Assembly: GCA_022769545.1 (NCBI GenBank)
Contig: JALEJS010000035.1
Coordinates: forward strand, 1 to 64,000
Length of the DNA: 64,000 nt
Direction: 5' to 3'
Source of the DNA: Blautia sp.
GTDB lineage: Bacteria > Bacillota > Clostridia > Lachnospirales > Lachnospiraceae
The notes under the pieces were generated by a model. It saw nothing but the letters and a program-made list of their open reading frames with translations. It ran no database searches and had not been told where the DNA came from. Position numbers and translations under genes: made by a program. Shown in pieces: positions 18,618 through 27,748 of this stretch; the first letter of the stretch is position 1; every line of letters begins with the position of its first letter.

Positions 18618-19604
18618 ATGAAATTGTCAGCAAAAAAATTAAAAAATGCCGGAGTTGTAATACTTCTTCCAGTACTGGTATATCTTCTCTTTTTTATATT
18701 ATCTGGTGGGAAATATGGAAAACCGACAACTGTAATAATGAATTTTAAGCAGACACTTGTTCCGACTCTCATCTCCTATGCGATGTGCTGTAATGTGCTT
18801 TGTAACAGAATGGATCTGAGTGCCGGTTCCGTGGTCATGCTGTCCAGTATGATTGGAGCAAAAGCGGTATACGTATACCATATAGGTGTTGTTCCGTTCG
18901 CACTGCTTGTTATATTTTCTGGAATTGTCCTGGGTGTTATTTCAGGAGTTGCCTATATGCTGTTAAAGGTTCCTGCGATTGTGACGGCTCTTGGAGTGTG
19001 TATGATTTATGAGACCTTCTCAAATCTTACGAGTATCTCCTGGGTTACGGCAATCAGCGGAGACACAACACTGTTTGGAAGATATCCGTACTGTGTGATC
19101 ATCTTTGTGATTATGGCGGTTGCATTTTATCTGTTGTACAACAACACAAAATTCGGATATAATGTAAGAGCCTGTGCAAGTTCTCAGCAGATTGCGAAGA
19201 GTGCAGGTGTGGATACCAGAAAGACAGCGTTTCTGTGCTATGTTGTTTCGGCTGTATTCCTTGGAGTTGCATCTCTTCTGAGGATTTCGATCCAGGGCTC
19301 CATCGATACGCCGCAGTACATGTCCAGCACCAATATTATCTTTAATTGTCTGCTGGGAATCTACGTGGGAATTGCATTGGAAAGATACTGTAACATTGTA
19401 GTCGGAATCTTTGTGGGTAATCTGATACTGAACATGCTGACCAGCGGCCTGATGAATATGGGACTGTCCTCTTCTCTGCAGGATACTGCTTCGGGGGCAT
19501 TTCTGCTTCTGATTATGATCTATACATACAACAACGACCGTGTGCTGGATCATATCAAAGCGTCACGCGAGAAGAAAGAGCTTGAAAAGAGTATTATTGC
19601 CTGA
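18618..19604 (+). CDS. sugar ABC transporter permease (second)
   Basis: multi-TM, NRMDLSAGSVVMLSSMIGA; RbsC-like. Confidence 0.88.
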   Translation: MKLSAKKLKNAGVVILLPVLVYLLFFILSGGKYGKPTTVIMNFKQTLVPTLISYAMCCNVLCNRMDLSAGSVVMLSSMIGAKAVYVYHIGVVPFALLVIFSGIVLGVISGVAYMLLKVPAIVTALGVCMIYETFSNLTSISWVTAISGDTTLFGRYPYCVIIFVIMAVAFYLLYNNTKFGYNVRACASSQQIAKSAGVDTRKTAFLCYVVSAVFLGVASLLRISIQGSIDTPQYMSSTNIIFNCLLGIYVGIALERYCNIVVGIFVGNLILNMLTSGLMNMGLSSSLQDTASGAFLLLIMIYTYNNDRVLDHIKASREKKELEKSIIA

Positions 19605-19766
19605 CCATTTATTAATATCATCCGGATTAAGAACTGACAATTGATTGCTGTGTCATTTGTGAGGTTTGGTCTGGATGATATTTTGCTATATGATGAATCA
19701 CGGACAGTGGTCATGTGACGGAGGATGTCTGCGCGGGCAGACGATTCCGATTAGAGGAGAAACAGG

Positions 19767-21380
19767 ATGATAAAAGTGCTTTTACTGGACGATGAAAAGC
19801 TTGCATTAGAGTACCTTGAAAATATTATCAGCTGGGAAACCTATGGGTTTGAAATCGTGGGAGCTATGACGGATGCGGAGCAGGCGTTAAAGGTTTTTCG
19901 CAGAAACCGGCCGGATTTGATCATCAGTGATATCTGTATGTACGGAATGGACGGCCTTGATTTTGCTTCGGCGATACGCGAGACAGACCAGAATACCCAC
20001 ATTTTGTTTCTGAGCGGCTATAAAAATTTTGATTATGTGCGGGAAGCACTTCGTCTGGGAACCGATGATTATCTGCTGAAAAGCGATGTGGATGAAGAGG
20101 TTTTTCTGCAGAAAATCCTGAAGATCAAAGATAAGATTGAAAAGGAAAAACAGAAAAAACTGTATACGGAGAATGTGATTTTTAAGGAACTCTTCCTGAA
20201 CAGGACAGAGGAAAAAAAGTACAGAAATATTCTCTCAGAAGCAGAATATATCCGGCTTCATAAAAAATATTATTATCTTCTTGTGACGCAGAAGCAGGCG
20301 CCCAGATTCCTGAAAGAATTTTTCAACAACATACTGGAACCCTATTATCTGGATGAAGAGAGAATCTATGAACTCATTCAGGACAGCTGTATGCCGGAAG
20401 AAATGAAAATGGTGTCCGGTTTCAAGGTGAACGGCAACACACTGGTGATTATCTGTGAAATGTCTCAGAGCTATGTTTCCCAGAAAGAGATATACGAAAC
20501 TTTTTACCAGTTTGCCAGTCAGGTTTACACAGAGCTGAACCGGATGGACATGCATGGATATAATGTGCTTTTTTATCCTCACGGCTGTGCGGTCCGGCAG
20601 TTTCGCGATCTGTTTTATCTGAACCGGGCACAGCTGGACAAACAGGTCGTGAAGGCAAAACCCTATATTTTTGAGTTTGAAACGGGAAGAGCCGATCATC
20701 AGAATATCAGTTCCGGGACATCAAATTTCACATGGAAAGAAGTCTACCGGGCACTGTCTGAGCAGAAACAGGAGCTGATTACGGAATATGTGGAGACACT
20801 AAAGATCGCAATTGCACAGGAGGACTATATTACGTACCTCTGGTGTCTGAAAGAAATCCTGAAGGCGATGAACTATATTGAGCAGAAGAACCGGGAGATG
20901 TCCAATGGGGTAGCATTCTGTCTGGCAAGCTCATATATGAAATATGATATGAGCAATCCGTTAAGTGTAACCGAATTTATTGAAATGAAAATAGATGAAA
21001 TCGAGCTTGCTTATAACAGCCATAAAGCCGGGGAGTACTCGAAGCCGATCAAGGATACGCTGGATTATATTCATCAGCATTACGGGGACGAAGAGATGTC
21101 CATGACAGAGGTGTCCAAAAGCGTGGGCCTGAGCAGCTCCTGGCTGTCCACAAAATTCAAGGAAGAAGTGGGTATTGGTTTTATTGAATATCTGAACAAG
21201 GTCAGGGTCAACGAGGCGAAAAGACTGATTGACGAGGGGGAATATATGATCTATGAGGTTTCCGAGAAGACCGGATTTGCCTCCAGTCAGTACTTCAGTA
21301 AAATTTTCAAGCAGATCACAGGTCTGACACCGAATGAGTATAAAAGGCTGAGTAAAAAATCCGAGAGAGAACAGATATGA
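19767..21380 (+). CDS. response regulator with AraC-type DNA-binding domain (YesN-like)
   Basis: REC domain VLLLDDEKLA/ISDICMYGMDGL; C-terminal double HTH TGFASSQYFSKIFKQITGLTPNEYK. Confidence 0.93.
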   Translation: MIKVLLLDDEKLALEYLENIISWETYGFEIVGAMTDAEQALKVFRRNRPDLIISDICMYGMDGLDFASAIRETDQNTHILFLSGYKNFDYVREALRLGTDDYLLKSDVDEEVFLQKILKIKDKIEKEKQKKLYTENVIFKELFLNRTEEKKYRNILSEAEYIRLHKKYYYLLVTQKQAPRFLKEFFNNILEPYYLDEERIYELIQDSCMPEEMKMVSGFKVNGNTLVIICEMSQSYVSQKEIYETFYQFASQVYTELNRMDMHGYNVLFYPHGCAVRQFRDLFYLNRAQLDKQVVKAKPYIFEFETGRADHQNISSGTSNFTWKEVYRALSEQKQELITEYVETLKIAIAQEDYITYLWCLKEILKAMNYIEQKNREMSNGVAFCLASSYMKYDMSNPLSVTEFIEMKIDEIELAYNSHKAGEYSKPIKDTLDYIHQHYGDEEMSMTEVSKSVGLSSSWLSTKFKEEVGIGFIEYLNKVRVNEAKRLIDEGEYMIYEVSEKTGFASSQYFSKIFKQITGLTPNEYKRLSKKSEREQI

Positions 21381-23182
21381 AGAAGATACTTTTTTCCACA
21401 AAACTGCTTTTATCACAGATCGCAATATTTATCATTGTATATGGTGCGATTCTTCTGATCATTCCGGAGATCATGTACGATCTGGTGGATCAGACAGAAG
21501 CGACACGAATTATGCGGTACACAGAACAGGTCGCCATGCGAATCGAACAGCGGCTGAATGAGATTGAACGTTTTTCGGAATTTCTGTCCAATGATGAGGC
21601 GCTGTATCGGAAACTGAAAGCAGTGGAAGAAAGCAGGAATCCGGGAGAGGAGGCATCTCTCAGATTGTATCTGTCCAATCTGATTCAGAAGGACGCGGTT
21701 TCCTCCTATAAGGTCCTGGGGATTTATGTGGACATTGAGGGCAGCGGGTATTACACCAATACAGTGGGGCTGTCCGATGATCTGAAACGCTATATCGACG
21801 AAGAAATCAGTCCTGCGTATGAGGCGCAGGAAAGCGAAGCCCTGTATGTGACACCGTTCAATTACCGGGATAAGGAATCAAATTCGCTGTTTGGGAATAC
21901 CTTCACAAGAGCGTTTGGGTTTGTGCGCTCCTACAGCAGGGACGATCTCTCCGGAAAGATCATTATTATCTCTTCGTTTGATGAAATCCAGTATATTGCG
22001 GGAAATCTTTCGGATATCTGTGAGGATTATACACTGCTTTCTTCGGCACAGGAGGAGCTGATTTCCCCGAAGGATTCTGCGAAAATGGATTATACACACA
22101 CACTTCAAAAAACAAAATACGGGGATTCCTACTGGGAACGGTATGCCATTGAGTACGATGGAATCTATACGATCCGTTACCTGAAAAACGGCGGATGGAA
22201 ACTTCTGACCTATATGGGTAAAGATGAAGTGGTGGCAAACAATGTGGCAAGTCAGTATAATATTCTGATATTTGTGGCAGTGTTTGGTGTGATTGTGATC
22301 ATCGCAATGATTGTGATCGTAAAGCGGTTTACAAGACCCCTCAGTGATCTGGCGATACAGATGAAGGCCATTTCCACGGGGGATTTCAAGGCCCGGGTCC
22401 ACGTGATATCCGGTGATGAGATCGGAATGGTCGGGGACGCGTTTAACCTGATGGCGGAGCGCCTGGAAGATTCTATCGAAAAAATAGTGGAAAAAGAAAA
22501 ACTGGAACAGAGAATGCGATACGGACTGCTGATCTCACAGGTTGATCCGCATTTTATATATAATACGATGAATACGATTACTTATCTGGCACAGAAAAAC
22601 CGTGTGAATGATGTGATCGTTGTGAATAAGGCGATGATCGAAATTCTGAAGGATCGCTTACGAATTGAAGACTCAGACGTGTTTGACTCGCTGAAGCAGG
22701 AGATCAATGTGGTAAAACAGTATCTTACCATTCAGAAGTATCGGTATGAAGATATTTTCAAGGTGAAATATGAGATCGAAGAGGACTGCATGCAATGCTA
22801 CATTGCCAAAAACATGATACAGCCGCTGATTGAAAATGCATTGTCTCATGGACTTCTGCAGAATAAGGATGAAAACGGGGAGCCGCTGGGCGGATGTATA
22901 CGGATTCGGGTTTATAAAGATCAGAAGTTTATTCATATCAATATCACAGACAATGGAGTTGGGATGACACAGGAGGAGGTAGAGGAAATCAGCCGTCCGA
23001 TGAAGCACTGGGAGCGGGGGGTACATATCGGGATCCGGAATATACGTGAGAGAATGAAATATATTTATCATGAGAATGCCTCCATGGAGATCAGCTCCAG
23101 AAAAGGGTTTGGTACGACGGTTTCTTTGATCCTTCCGCTGCGCTTTGATGATTCGAACAGTATAAAAGAAATTCCGGACTGA
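21377..23182 (+). CDS. sensor histidine kinase (YesM-like)
   Basis: TM-HAMP, QVDPHFIYNTMNTITYL His_kinase box, HATPase ITDNGVGMTQ; ATGA overlap with the response regulator. Confidence 0.93.
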   Translation: MKKILFSTKLLLSQIAIFIIVYGAILLIIPEIMYDLVDQTEATRIMRYTEQVAMRIEQRLNEIERFSEFLSNDEALYRKLKAVEESRNPGEEASLRLYLSNLIQKDAVSSYKVLGIYVDIEGSGYYTNTVGLSDDLKRYIDEEISPAYEAQESEALYVTPFNYRDKESNSLFGNTFTRAFGFVRSYSRDDLSGKIIIISSFDEIQYIAGNLSDICEDYTLLSSAQEELISPKDSAKMDYTHTLQKTKYGDSYWERYAIEYDGIYTIRYLKNGGWKLLTYMGKDEVVANNVASQYNILIFVAVFGVIVIIAMIVIVKRFTRPLSDLAIQMKAISTGDFKARVHVISGDEIGMVGDAFNLMAERLEDSIEKIVEKEKLEQRMRYGLLISQVDPHFIYNTMNTITYLAQKNRVNDVIVVNKAMIEILKDRLRIEDSDVFDSLKQEINVVKQYLTIQKYRYEDIFKVKYEIEEDCMQCYIAKNMIQPLIENALSHGLLQNKDENGEPLGGCIRIRVYKDQKFIHINITDNGVGMTQEEVEEISRPMKHWERGVHIGIRNIRERMKYIYHENASMEISSRKGFGTTVSLILPLRFDDSNSIKEIPD

Positions 23183-23206
23183 CGGAGCTTGTATGGCTAA
23201 GCGGTC

Positions 23207-23235
23207 TTGAATTTGGGGAATAATAATAGTATAAT
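23207..23235 (+). promoter_or_regulatory. sigma-A-type promoter for pgi
   Basis: TTGAAT - 17 nt - TATAAT. Confidence 0.6.
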
Positions 23236-23289
23236 TAATTCATTAGTGAGATTTCACAGGTCAAAGAATGAATTAAGGAGGAAACTATT

Positions 23290-24870
23290 ATGGTTACCTG
23301 GAAAAACTTGGACACACTTGCTTCCTATCAGGATCTCTTCCAGACAGAGCGTGTCAACCTTGCGGGCGTAATGTCCGGCGAAAACGGTGCAGAGCGTGTG
23401 AAAAACTACAGCGTTCCGATGGCAGCAGGACTTTCCTACAATTATGCTGCAAAACAGGTGGATGATAAGGTGCTGGCAGCACTTGTGAAGCTGGCAGAGG
23501 AGGCACAGCTTACAGAGAAATTCAAGGCTCTTTATAATGGGGAAGTGATCAATACGGGAGAAAAACGTCTGGTTCTTCATCATATGACCCGTGGACAGCT
23601 GGGTGATGCAGTTGTGGCAGACGGTGTGGATAAACGCGCTTTTTATGTGGAACAGCAGGACAAGATTGCAGCATTTGCAAATAAAGTACATGCCGGAGAG
23701 ATCACAAATGCAGCCGGCGAGAAATTTACAACCGTAGTTCAGATCGGTATCGGCGGAAGCGATCTTGGTCCGCGTGCGATGTATCTGGCACTGGAGAACT
23801 GGGCAAAGAAAAACGGCCTGTTCAAAATGGAAGCAAAATTCATCAGCAACGTGGATCCGGACGATGCAGCCGGTGTCCTGAATTCCATTGATGTTGCACA
23901 TTCTCTTTTTGTTCTGGTTTCCAAATCCGGAACAACACTGGAAACGCTGACAAATGAGTCCTTTGTGAAGGATGCTCTGAAGAATGCAGGGCTGGATGCA
24001 TCCAGACATATGATCGCGGTTACCAGTGAGACTTCTCCTCTTGCCAAGAGTGACGATTATCTGGCAGCGTTCTTTATGGACGATTATATCGGCGGACGTT
24101 TCTCCTCGACTTCGGCAGTAGGCGGAGCGGTTCTGTCTCTGGCATTCGGACCGGAGGTGTTCGCACAGTTTCTGGAAGGTGCGGCAGAGGAAGATAAGCT
24201 GTCTGCAAATGAAGATGTATTAAAGAATCCGGAGATGCTGGATGCGCTGATCGGCGTTTATGAGCGTAATGTACTGGGATATCCGGCGACGACGGTTCTT
24301 CCGTATTCCCAGGCTCTGAGCCGTTTTCCGGCTCATCTGCAGCAGGCAGATATGGAATCCAACGGTAAATCTGTAAACCGTTTTGGCGAGCCGGTAAATT
24401 ATCCCACCGGACCGGTGCTCTTTGGAGAACCGGGAACAAACGGACAGCATTCCTTCTATCAGCTGCTTCATCAGGGAACGGATATTGTGCCGCTTCAGTT
24501 TGTCGGATTTAAGAACAGCCAGATCGGTACAGATGTAGACATCCAGGGCAGCACAAGCCAGCAGAAGCTCTGTGCGAATGTGGTTGCACAGATCGTGGCG
24601 TTTGCATGCGGCAAGGCAGATGAGAACCGCAACAAAAACTTCGAAGGCGGACGTCCTTCCAGCATTATTATCGGAGATCAGCTGGATCCGAAAGCGCTGG
24701 GTGCACTTCTGGCACACTTTGAGAATAAGATCATGTTCCAGGGATTCCTGTGGAATGTAAACAGCTTCGATCAGGAAGGTGTACAGCTTGGCAAAGTGCT
24801 GGCAAAGAGAGTGCTTGCCCATGAGACAGACGGTGCACTGAAGGAGTTCAGCGACCTGCTGAACATCTGA
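23290..24870 (+). CDS. pgi: glucose-6-phosphate isomerase
   Basis: VVQIGIGGSDLGPRAMYLAL, SKSGTTLETLTN, 526 aa; GGAGG RBS. Confidence 0.95.
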   Translation: MVTWKNLDTLASYQDLFQTERVNLAGVMSGENGAERVKNYSVPMAAGLSYNYAAKQVDDKVLAALVKLAEEAQLTEKFKALYNGEVINTGEKRLVLHHMTRGQLGDAVVADGVDKRAFYVEQQDKIAAFANKVHAGEITNAAGEKFTTVVQIGIGGSDLGPRAMYLALENWAKKNGLFKMEAKFISNVDPDDAAGVLNSIDVAHSLFVLVSKSGTTLETLTNESFVKDALKNAGLDASRHMIAVTSETSPLAKSDDYLAAFFMDDYIGGRFSSTSAVGGAVLSLAFGPEVFAQFLEGAAEEDKLSANEDVLKNPEMLDALIGVYERNVLGYPATTVLPYSQALSRFPAHLQQADMESNGKSVNRFGEPVNYPTGPVLFGEPGTNGQHSFYQLLHQGTDIVPLQFVGFKNSQIGTDVDIQGSTSQQKLCANVVAQIVAFACGKADENRNKNFEGGRPSSIIIGDQLDPKALGALLAHFENKIMFQGFLWNVNSFDQEGVQLGKVLAKRVLAHETDGALKEFSDLLNI

Positions 24871-24927
24871 TGTGAGATTCTGTAAAGAATATGAGATTCC
24901 GTAAAGAACATGAGATTCCATAAAGGA
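24871..24927 (+). repeat. 19-bp tandem repeat, 3 copies
   Basis: tGTGAGATTCTGTAAAGAA / tATGAGATTCCGTAAAGAA / cATGAGATTCCATAAAGGA directly after the pgi stop codon. Confidence 0.85.
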
Positions 24928-24959
24928 TAAGAGCCGCAGAATTTCTGCTGCAGGTAAAA

Positions 24960-25223
24960 ATGATATACTATCTGATTTTGATCAATATAGTGACATGTCT
25001 GCTCTTTGGATTGGATAAACACAGAGCGGTCCGCGGATAATGGAGAATCCGCGAGAGAACCCTTCTGCTTCTGGCTGCGGCCGGAGGTGCAGCCGGAGGA
25101 TGGGCGGGAATGTATCTTTTTCGCCATAAGACGAAGAAAGCACGCTTTTTCGTGGGAATTCCTGCGATGCTTGTGGTGCAGATTTTTCTGCTGGTCTTTC
25201 TGAGAGAAAAGGGGATATGCTGA
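24960..25223 (+). pseudogene. DUF1294 family small membrane protein with one internal stop codon
   Basis: in-frame: MIYYLILINIVTCLLFGLDKHRAVRG*WRIRERTLLLLAAAGGAAGGWAGMYLFRHKTKKARFFVGIPAMLVVQIFLLVFLREKGIC; TAA at 25038-25040. Confidence 0.85.
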
Positions 25224-25243
25224 GATAATCAGCAGGAATGATC

Positions 25244-25292
25244 AAAAAAAGAGGGAAGATACCCGAATGTGGGGATATCTTCTCTCTTTTTT
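25244..25292. terminator. bidirectional terminator between the DUF1294 remnant and cstA
   Basis: AAAAAAAGAGGGAAGATACCC ... GGGGATATCTTCTCTCTTTTTT. Confidence 0.75.
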
Positions 25293-25312
25293 GATGCATC
25301 ATTTTTGATGTA

Positions 25313-27004
25313 CTAGCAAGCCTTTTTCTGTGGCTTCTCCAGCAGCTTCCGGATACCTTGTACAGCTACCAGGACGCCAAGAATCAGGAGCAGAACAGCA
25401 AAGACAAGCTGGAGCGTGTTTCCGAGGCTCAGGCCGGAGGTCATGAATGCTTTGGAAAGCTTCACGATGGTCATGGAAAGAGCTGTGAAAGTGACAGCCA
25501 TCATGAATGCCATCGGGATCCAGAGCATGCAGCCCTGACGTTTTGTTTTTTTCAGGAACACGGCGCAGGCAACCAGGGCGAGTACCGACAGCAGCTGATT
25601 TGCGGAGCCGAACAGAGGCCAGATTTCCGCATAGCCGACCTTGGCCAGAAGGTATGCGAGCACCAGAGTGATAACCGTTGCAAAATATTTGTTGGTCATG
25701 ACTTTCAGGAACGGGCTCATGTTCTTCTCGTCCACATCATCGTCAAGGAAGAATTCCTGGAAGGAAAGGCGGCCCACACGGGCTACAGAGTCCAGGGAAG
25801 TCAGCGCAAATGCGGAAACCGCCAGGTTGATCAGTGTAAATACCAGATCATGAGGCAGTCCTGCGACGGTGAGAAAGTTTGCGATTGCACCGGCAAAAAT
25901 CTGCGGCTGTGTCGTCAGACCCTGCGCGGCAGCTTCTCCCTTTGCAAAGGAAGCCACGGCAATCAGCGCGATGATTGCCAGCATACTTTCCATAAGCATG
26001 GCGCCGAAGGAAACCGGAAGCATGCTCTTTTCACTCTTGATCTGTTTGGATGCAGTACCGGAGGATACCAGAGAATGGAATCCGGAAACAGCACCGCAGG
26101 CGATGGTGACAAATAAAATCGGGAACAGATACTGGCCGTCCACGTTAAAGCCGTTGAAGGCTTCCAGGTTGCAGGCAGGATTTGCCACAAAAATACCGAT
26201 GACTGCGCCTGCGATCATGAAGATCAGCAGATAGCTGTTCAGGTAATCACGCGGCTGAAGCAGTGCCCAGACCGGAACGACACAGGCAATCAGAACATAG
26301 GCAAAAATGATAAGATGCCAGGTTCCGCGCTCCAGATACAGCGGGCATTTCAGACCGATTGCCACAGCGACGATCAGCATGACAATGGCAATTGCTGTGT
26401 TTACCCATTTGTTCAGTTTTGCATATTTTAAAATCATACCGAGAGCGACAGCCTCCAGAATAAACAGCATGGAGGTGGTGGCTACGGCACCGTTTGCAAG
26501 GATTTTGGAGACATTTCCGGCTTCATCTGCAGCGAAACCGTTAAAGGTACCGGCTACGACATCTGCAAAAGCTGCGATAACCAGAATACAGAACAGCCAG
26601 CAGAACAGCAGGAAAAGCTTTTTGCCCAGTTTGCCGATATACTCTTCGATGATGTAACCAATGGTTCGTCCTTTGTTTTTTACCGATGCGTACATTGCGG
26701 CGAAGTCCTGAACCGCACCGAAAAATACGCCGCCGACAAGGATCCACAGCATAACCGGAAGCCAGCCGAACATGGCTGCCTGGATCGGTCCGTTGATCGG
26801 ACCTGCTCCGGCGATCGAGGCAAACTGATGACCAAATACCACATTGGTATCCGCCGGTACATAGTCGACTCCGTCTTCCAGTTCGTAAGCAGGGGTCTTT
26901 GCGCCTGGGTCAATTCCCCATTTGTTCTGAAGGTAACGCCCGTACAGGAGGTATGCTCCTCCGAGTACGACAAGGGCGATGACCATCATTAAAATTCCAC
27001 TCAT
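25313..27004 (-). CDS. cstA: carbon starvation protein CstA family transporter
   Basis: 563 aa multi-TM; GHQFASIAGAGPINGPIQAAMFGWLP, FHSLVSSGTASKQI. Confidence 0.93.
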   Translation of the reverse strand: MSGILMMVIALVVLGGAYLLYGRYLQNKWGIDPGAKTPAYELEDGVDYVPADTNVVFGHQFASIAGAGPINGPIQAAMFGWLPVMLWILVGGVFFGAVQDFAAMYASVKNKGRTIGYIIEEYIGKLGKKLFLLFCWLFCILVIAAFADVVAGTFNGFAADEAGNVSKILANGAVATTSMLFILEAVALGMILKYAKLNKWVNTAIAIVMLIVAVAIGLKCPLYLERGTWHLIIFAYVLIACVVPVWALLQPRDYLNSYLLIFMIAGAVIGIFVANPACNLEAFNGFNVDGQYLFPILFVTIACGAVSGFHSLVSSGTASKQIKSEKSMLPVSFGAMLMESMLAIIALIAVASFAKGEAAAQGLTTQPQIFAGAIANFLTVAGLPHDLVFTLINLAVSAFALTSLDSVARVGRLSFQEFFLDDDVDEKNMSPFLKVMTNKYFATVITLVLAYLLAKVGYAEIWPLFGSANQLLSVLALVACAVFLKKTKRQGCMLWIPMAFMMAVTFTALSMTIVKLSKAFMTSGLSLGNTLQLVFAVLLLILGVLVAVQGIRKLLEKPQKKAC

Positions 27005-27032
27005 GATTTCTCTTCCTTTCTTTTTCTATGTA

Positions 27033-27245
27033 TAATTATATGATGTTGGGGTCAAAAGCCCCCAACTATGATACCTGCGGATTGTTCCGTGCTTTGCACT
27101 CCCACAATCCTACCCATTATTCGCATATCGTGGGATTATCATCCCACTTTTATGCTCATATAGGGGCGGGTCCCAAGGTCTTTCACCTACTTATGAGCAA
27201 GCTTATGTGGGTGAAAGACCTTTTGACCCTGGTATCATAATATAT
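27033..27245. repeat. MITE-like structured interspersed repeat, copy 1
   Basis: ~205 bp closely matching 36719-36930; imperfect terminal inverted repeats around GGGTCAAAAG; several internal hairpins. Confidence 0.85.
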
Positions 27246-27246
27246 T

Positions 27247-27505
27247 AAAAACGCCTCTGCAGTCCTTCCGGACTGCAAAGGCGGATTTTTCCGTGGTACC
27301 ACTTTGCTTGCTGCAAAAAACTGCAGCCTCTCAGAGCCGTCATAAAAATAACAGCCTCTCCGGTAACGGGGAGAAATCGTCTCTTTTTACTGACAGAACT
27401 GCGTTCAAAAGAGATGCTCCGGGGTGATGTCATCAAAAAGTCTTTCTGCTGTTTTTCACCGGACAACAGCTCTCTGTAATCAAGAATCCTTTTGCGATGT
27501 GTCCC
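27247..27505 (-). ncRNA. T-box leader upstream of cstA
   Basis: minus strand carries AGAGAGCTG...GGTGAAAA (stem I), AAAGTGGTACCACGG (T-box motif) and terminator CGCCTTTGCAGTCC-GGAA-GGACTGCAGAGGCG-TTTTT. Confidence 0.9.
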
Positions 27506-27748
27506 CTTCAATGCATTAACATTTTAAAGGATGTAATTGTTTTACACCTTTTTTTGACAAAAAGCAAGCATTTTTTTTAGCTTTTCAGGAAATCCGGTCA
27601 GAACTTCCTGCGGGAAACCGGAAAAAAGCTTTCCTTTTCCTGGCAGATTTGGTAAAATCGGGAATATGAAACAAATGTTTGAAATGAATGTGTGAAATAG
27701 GAAAAGCGGCGAAAATGAACATCTGCCAGACTTTCGGAGGAAAATTTT

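Noticed and set aside
24871-24927. Possible CRISPR fragment
   Set aside because: Direct repeats abut with no spacers and no cas genes nearby; it is a simple tandem repeat.
25358-26116. 252-aa plus-strand ORF inside cstA
   Set aside because: Antisense to the well-supported CstA coding region.
27028-27240. 70-aa ORF MYNYMMLGSKAPNYDT... (similar ORF at 36691-36903)
   Set aside because: Lies entirely in the hairpin-rich repeat; the similarity between copies reflects DNA repeat identity, and the ends diverge. Treated as a noncoding repeat.
27245-27511. 88-aa minus-strand ORF
   Set aside because: Coincides with the T-box leader, including its terminator and T-box motif; RNA structure explains it better.
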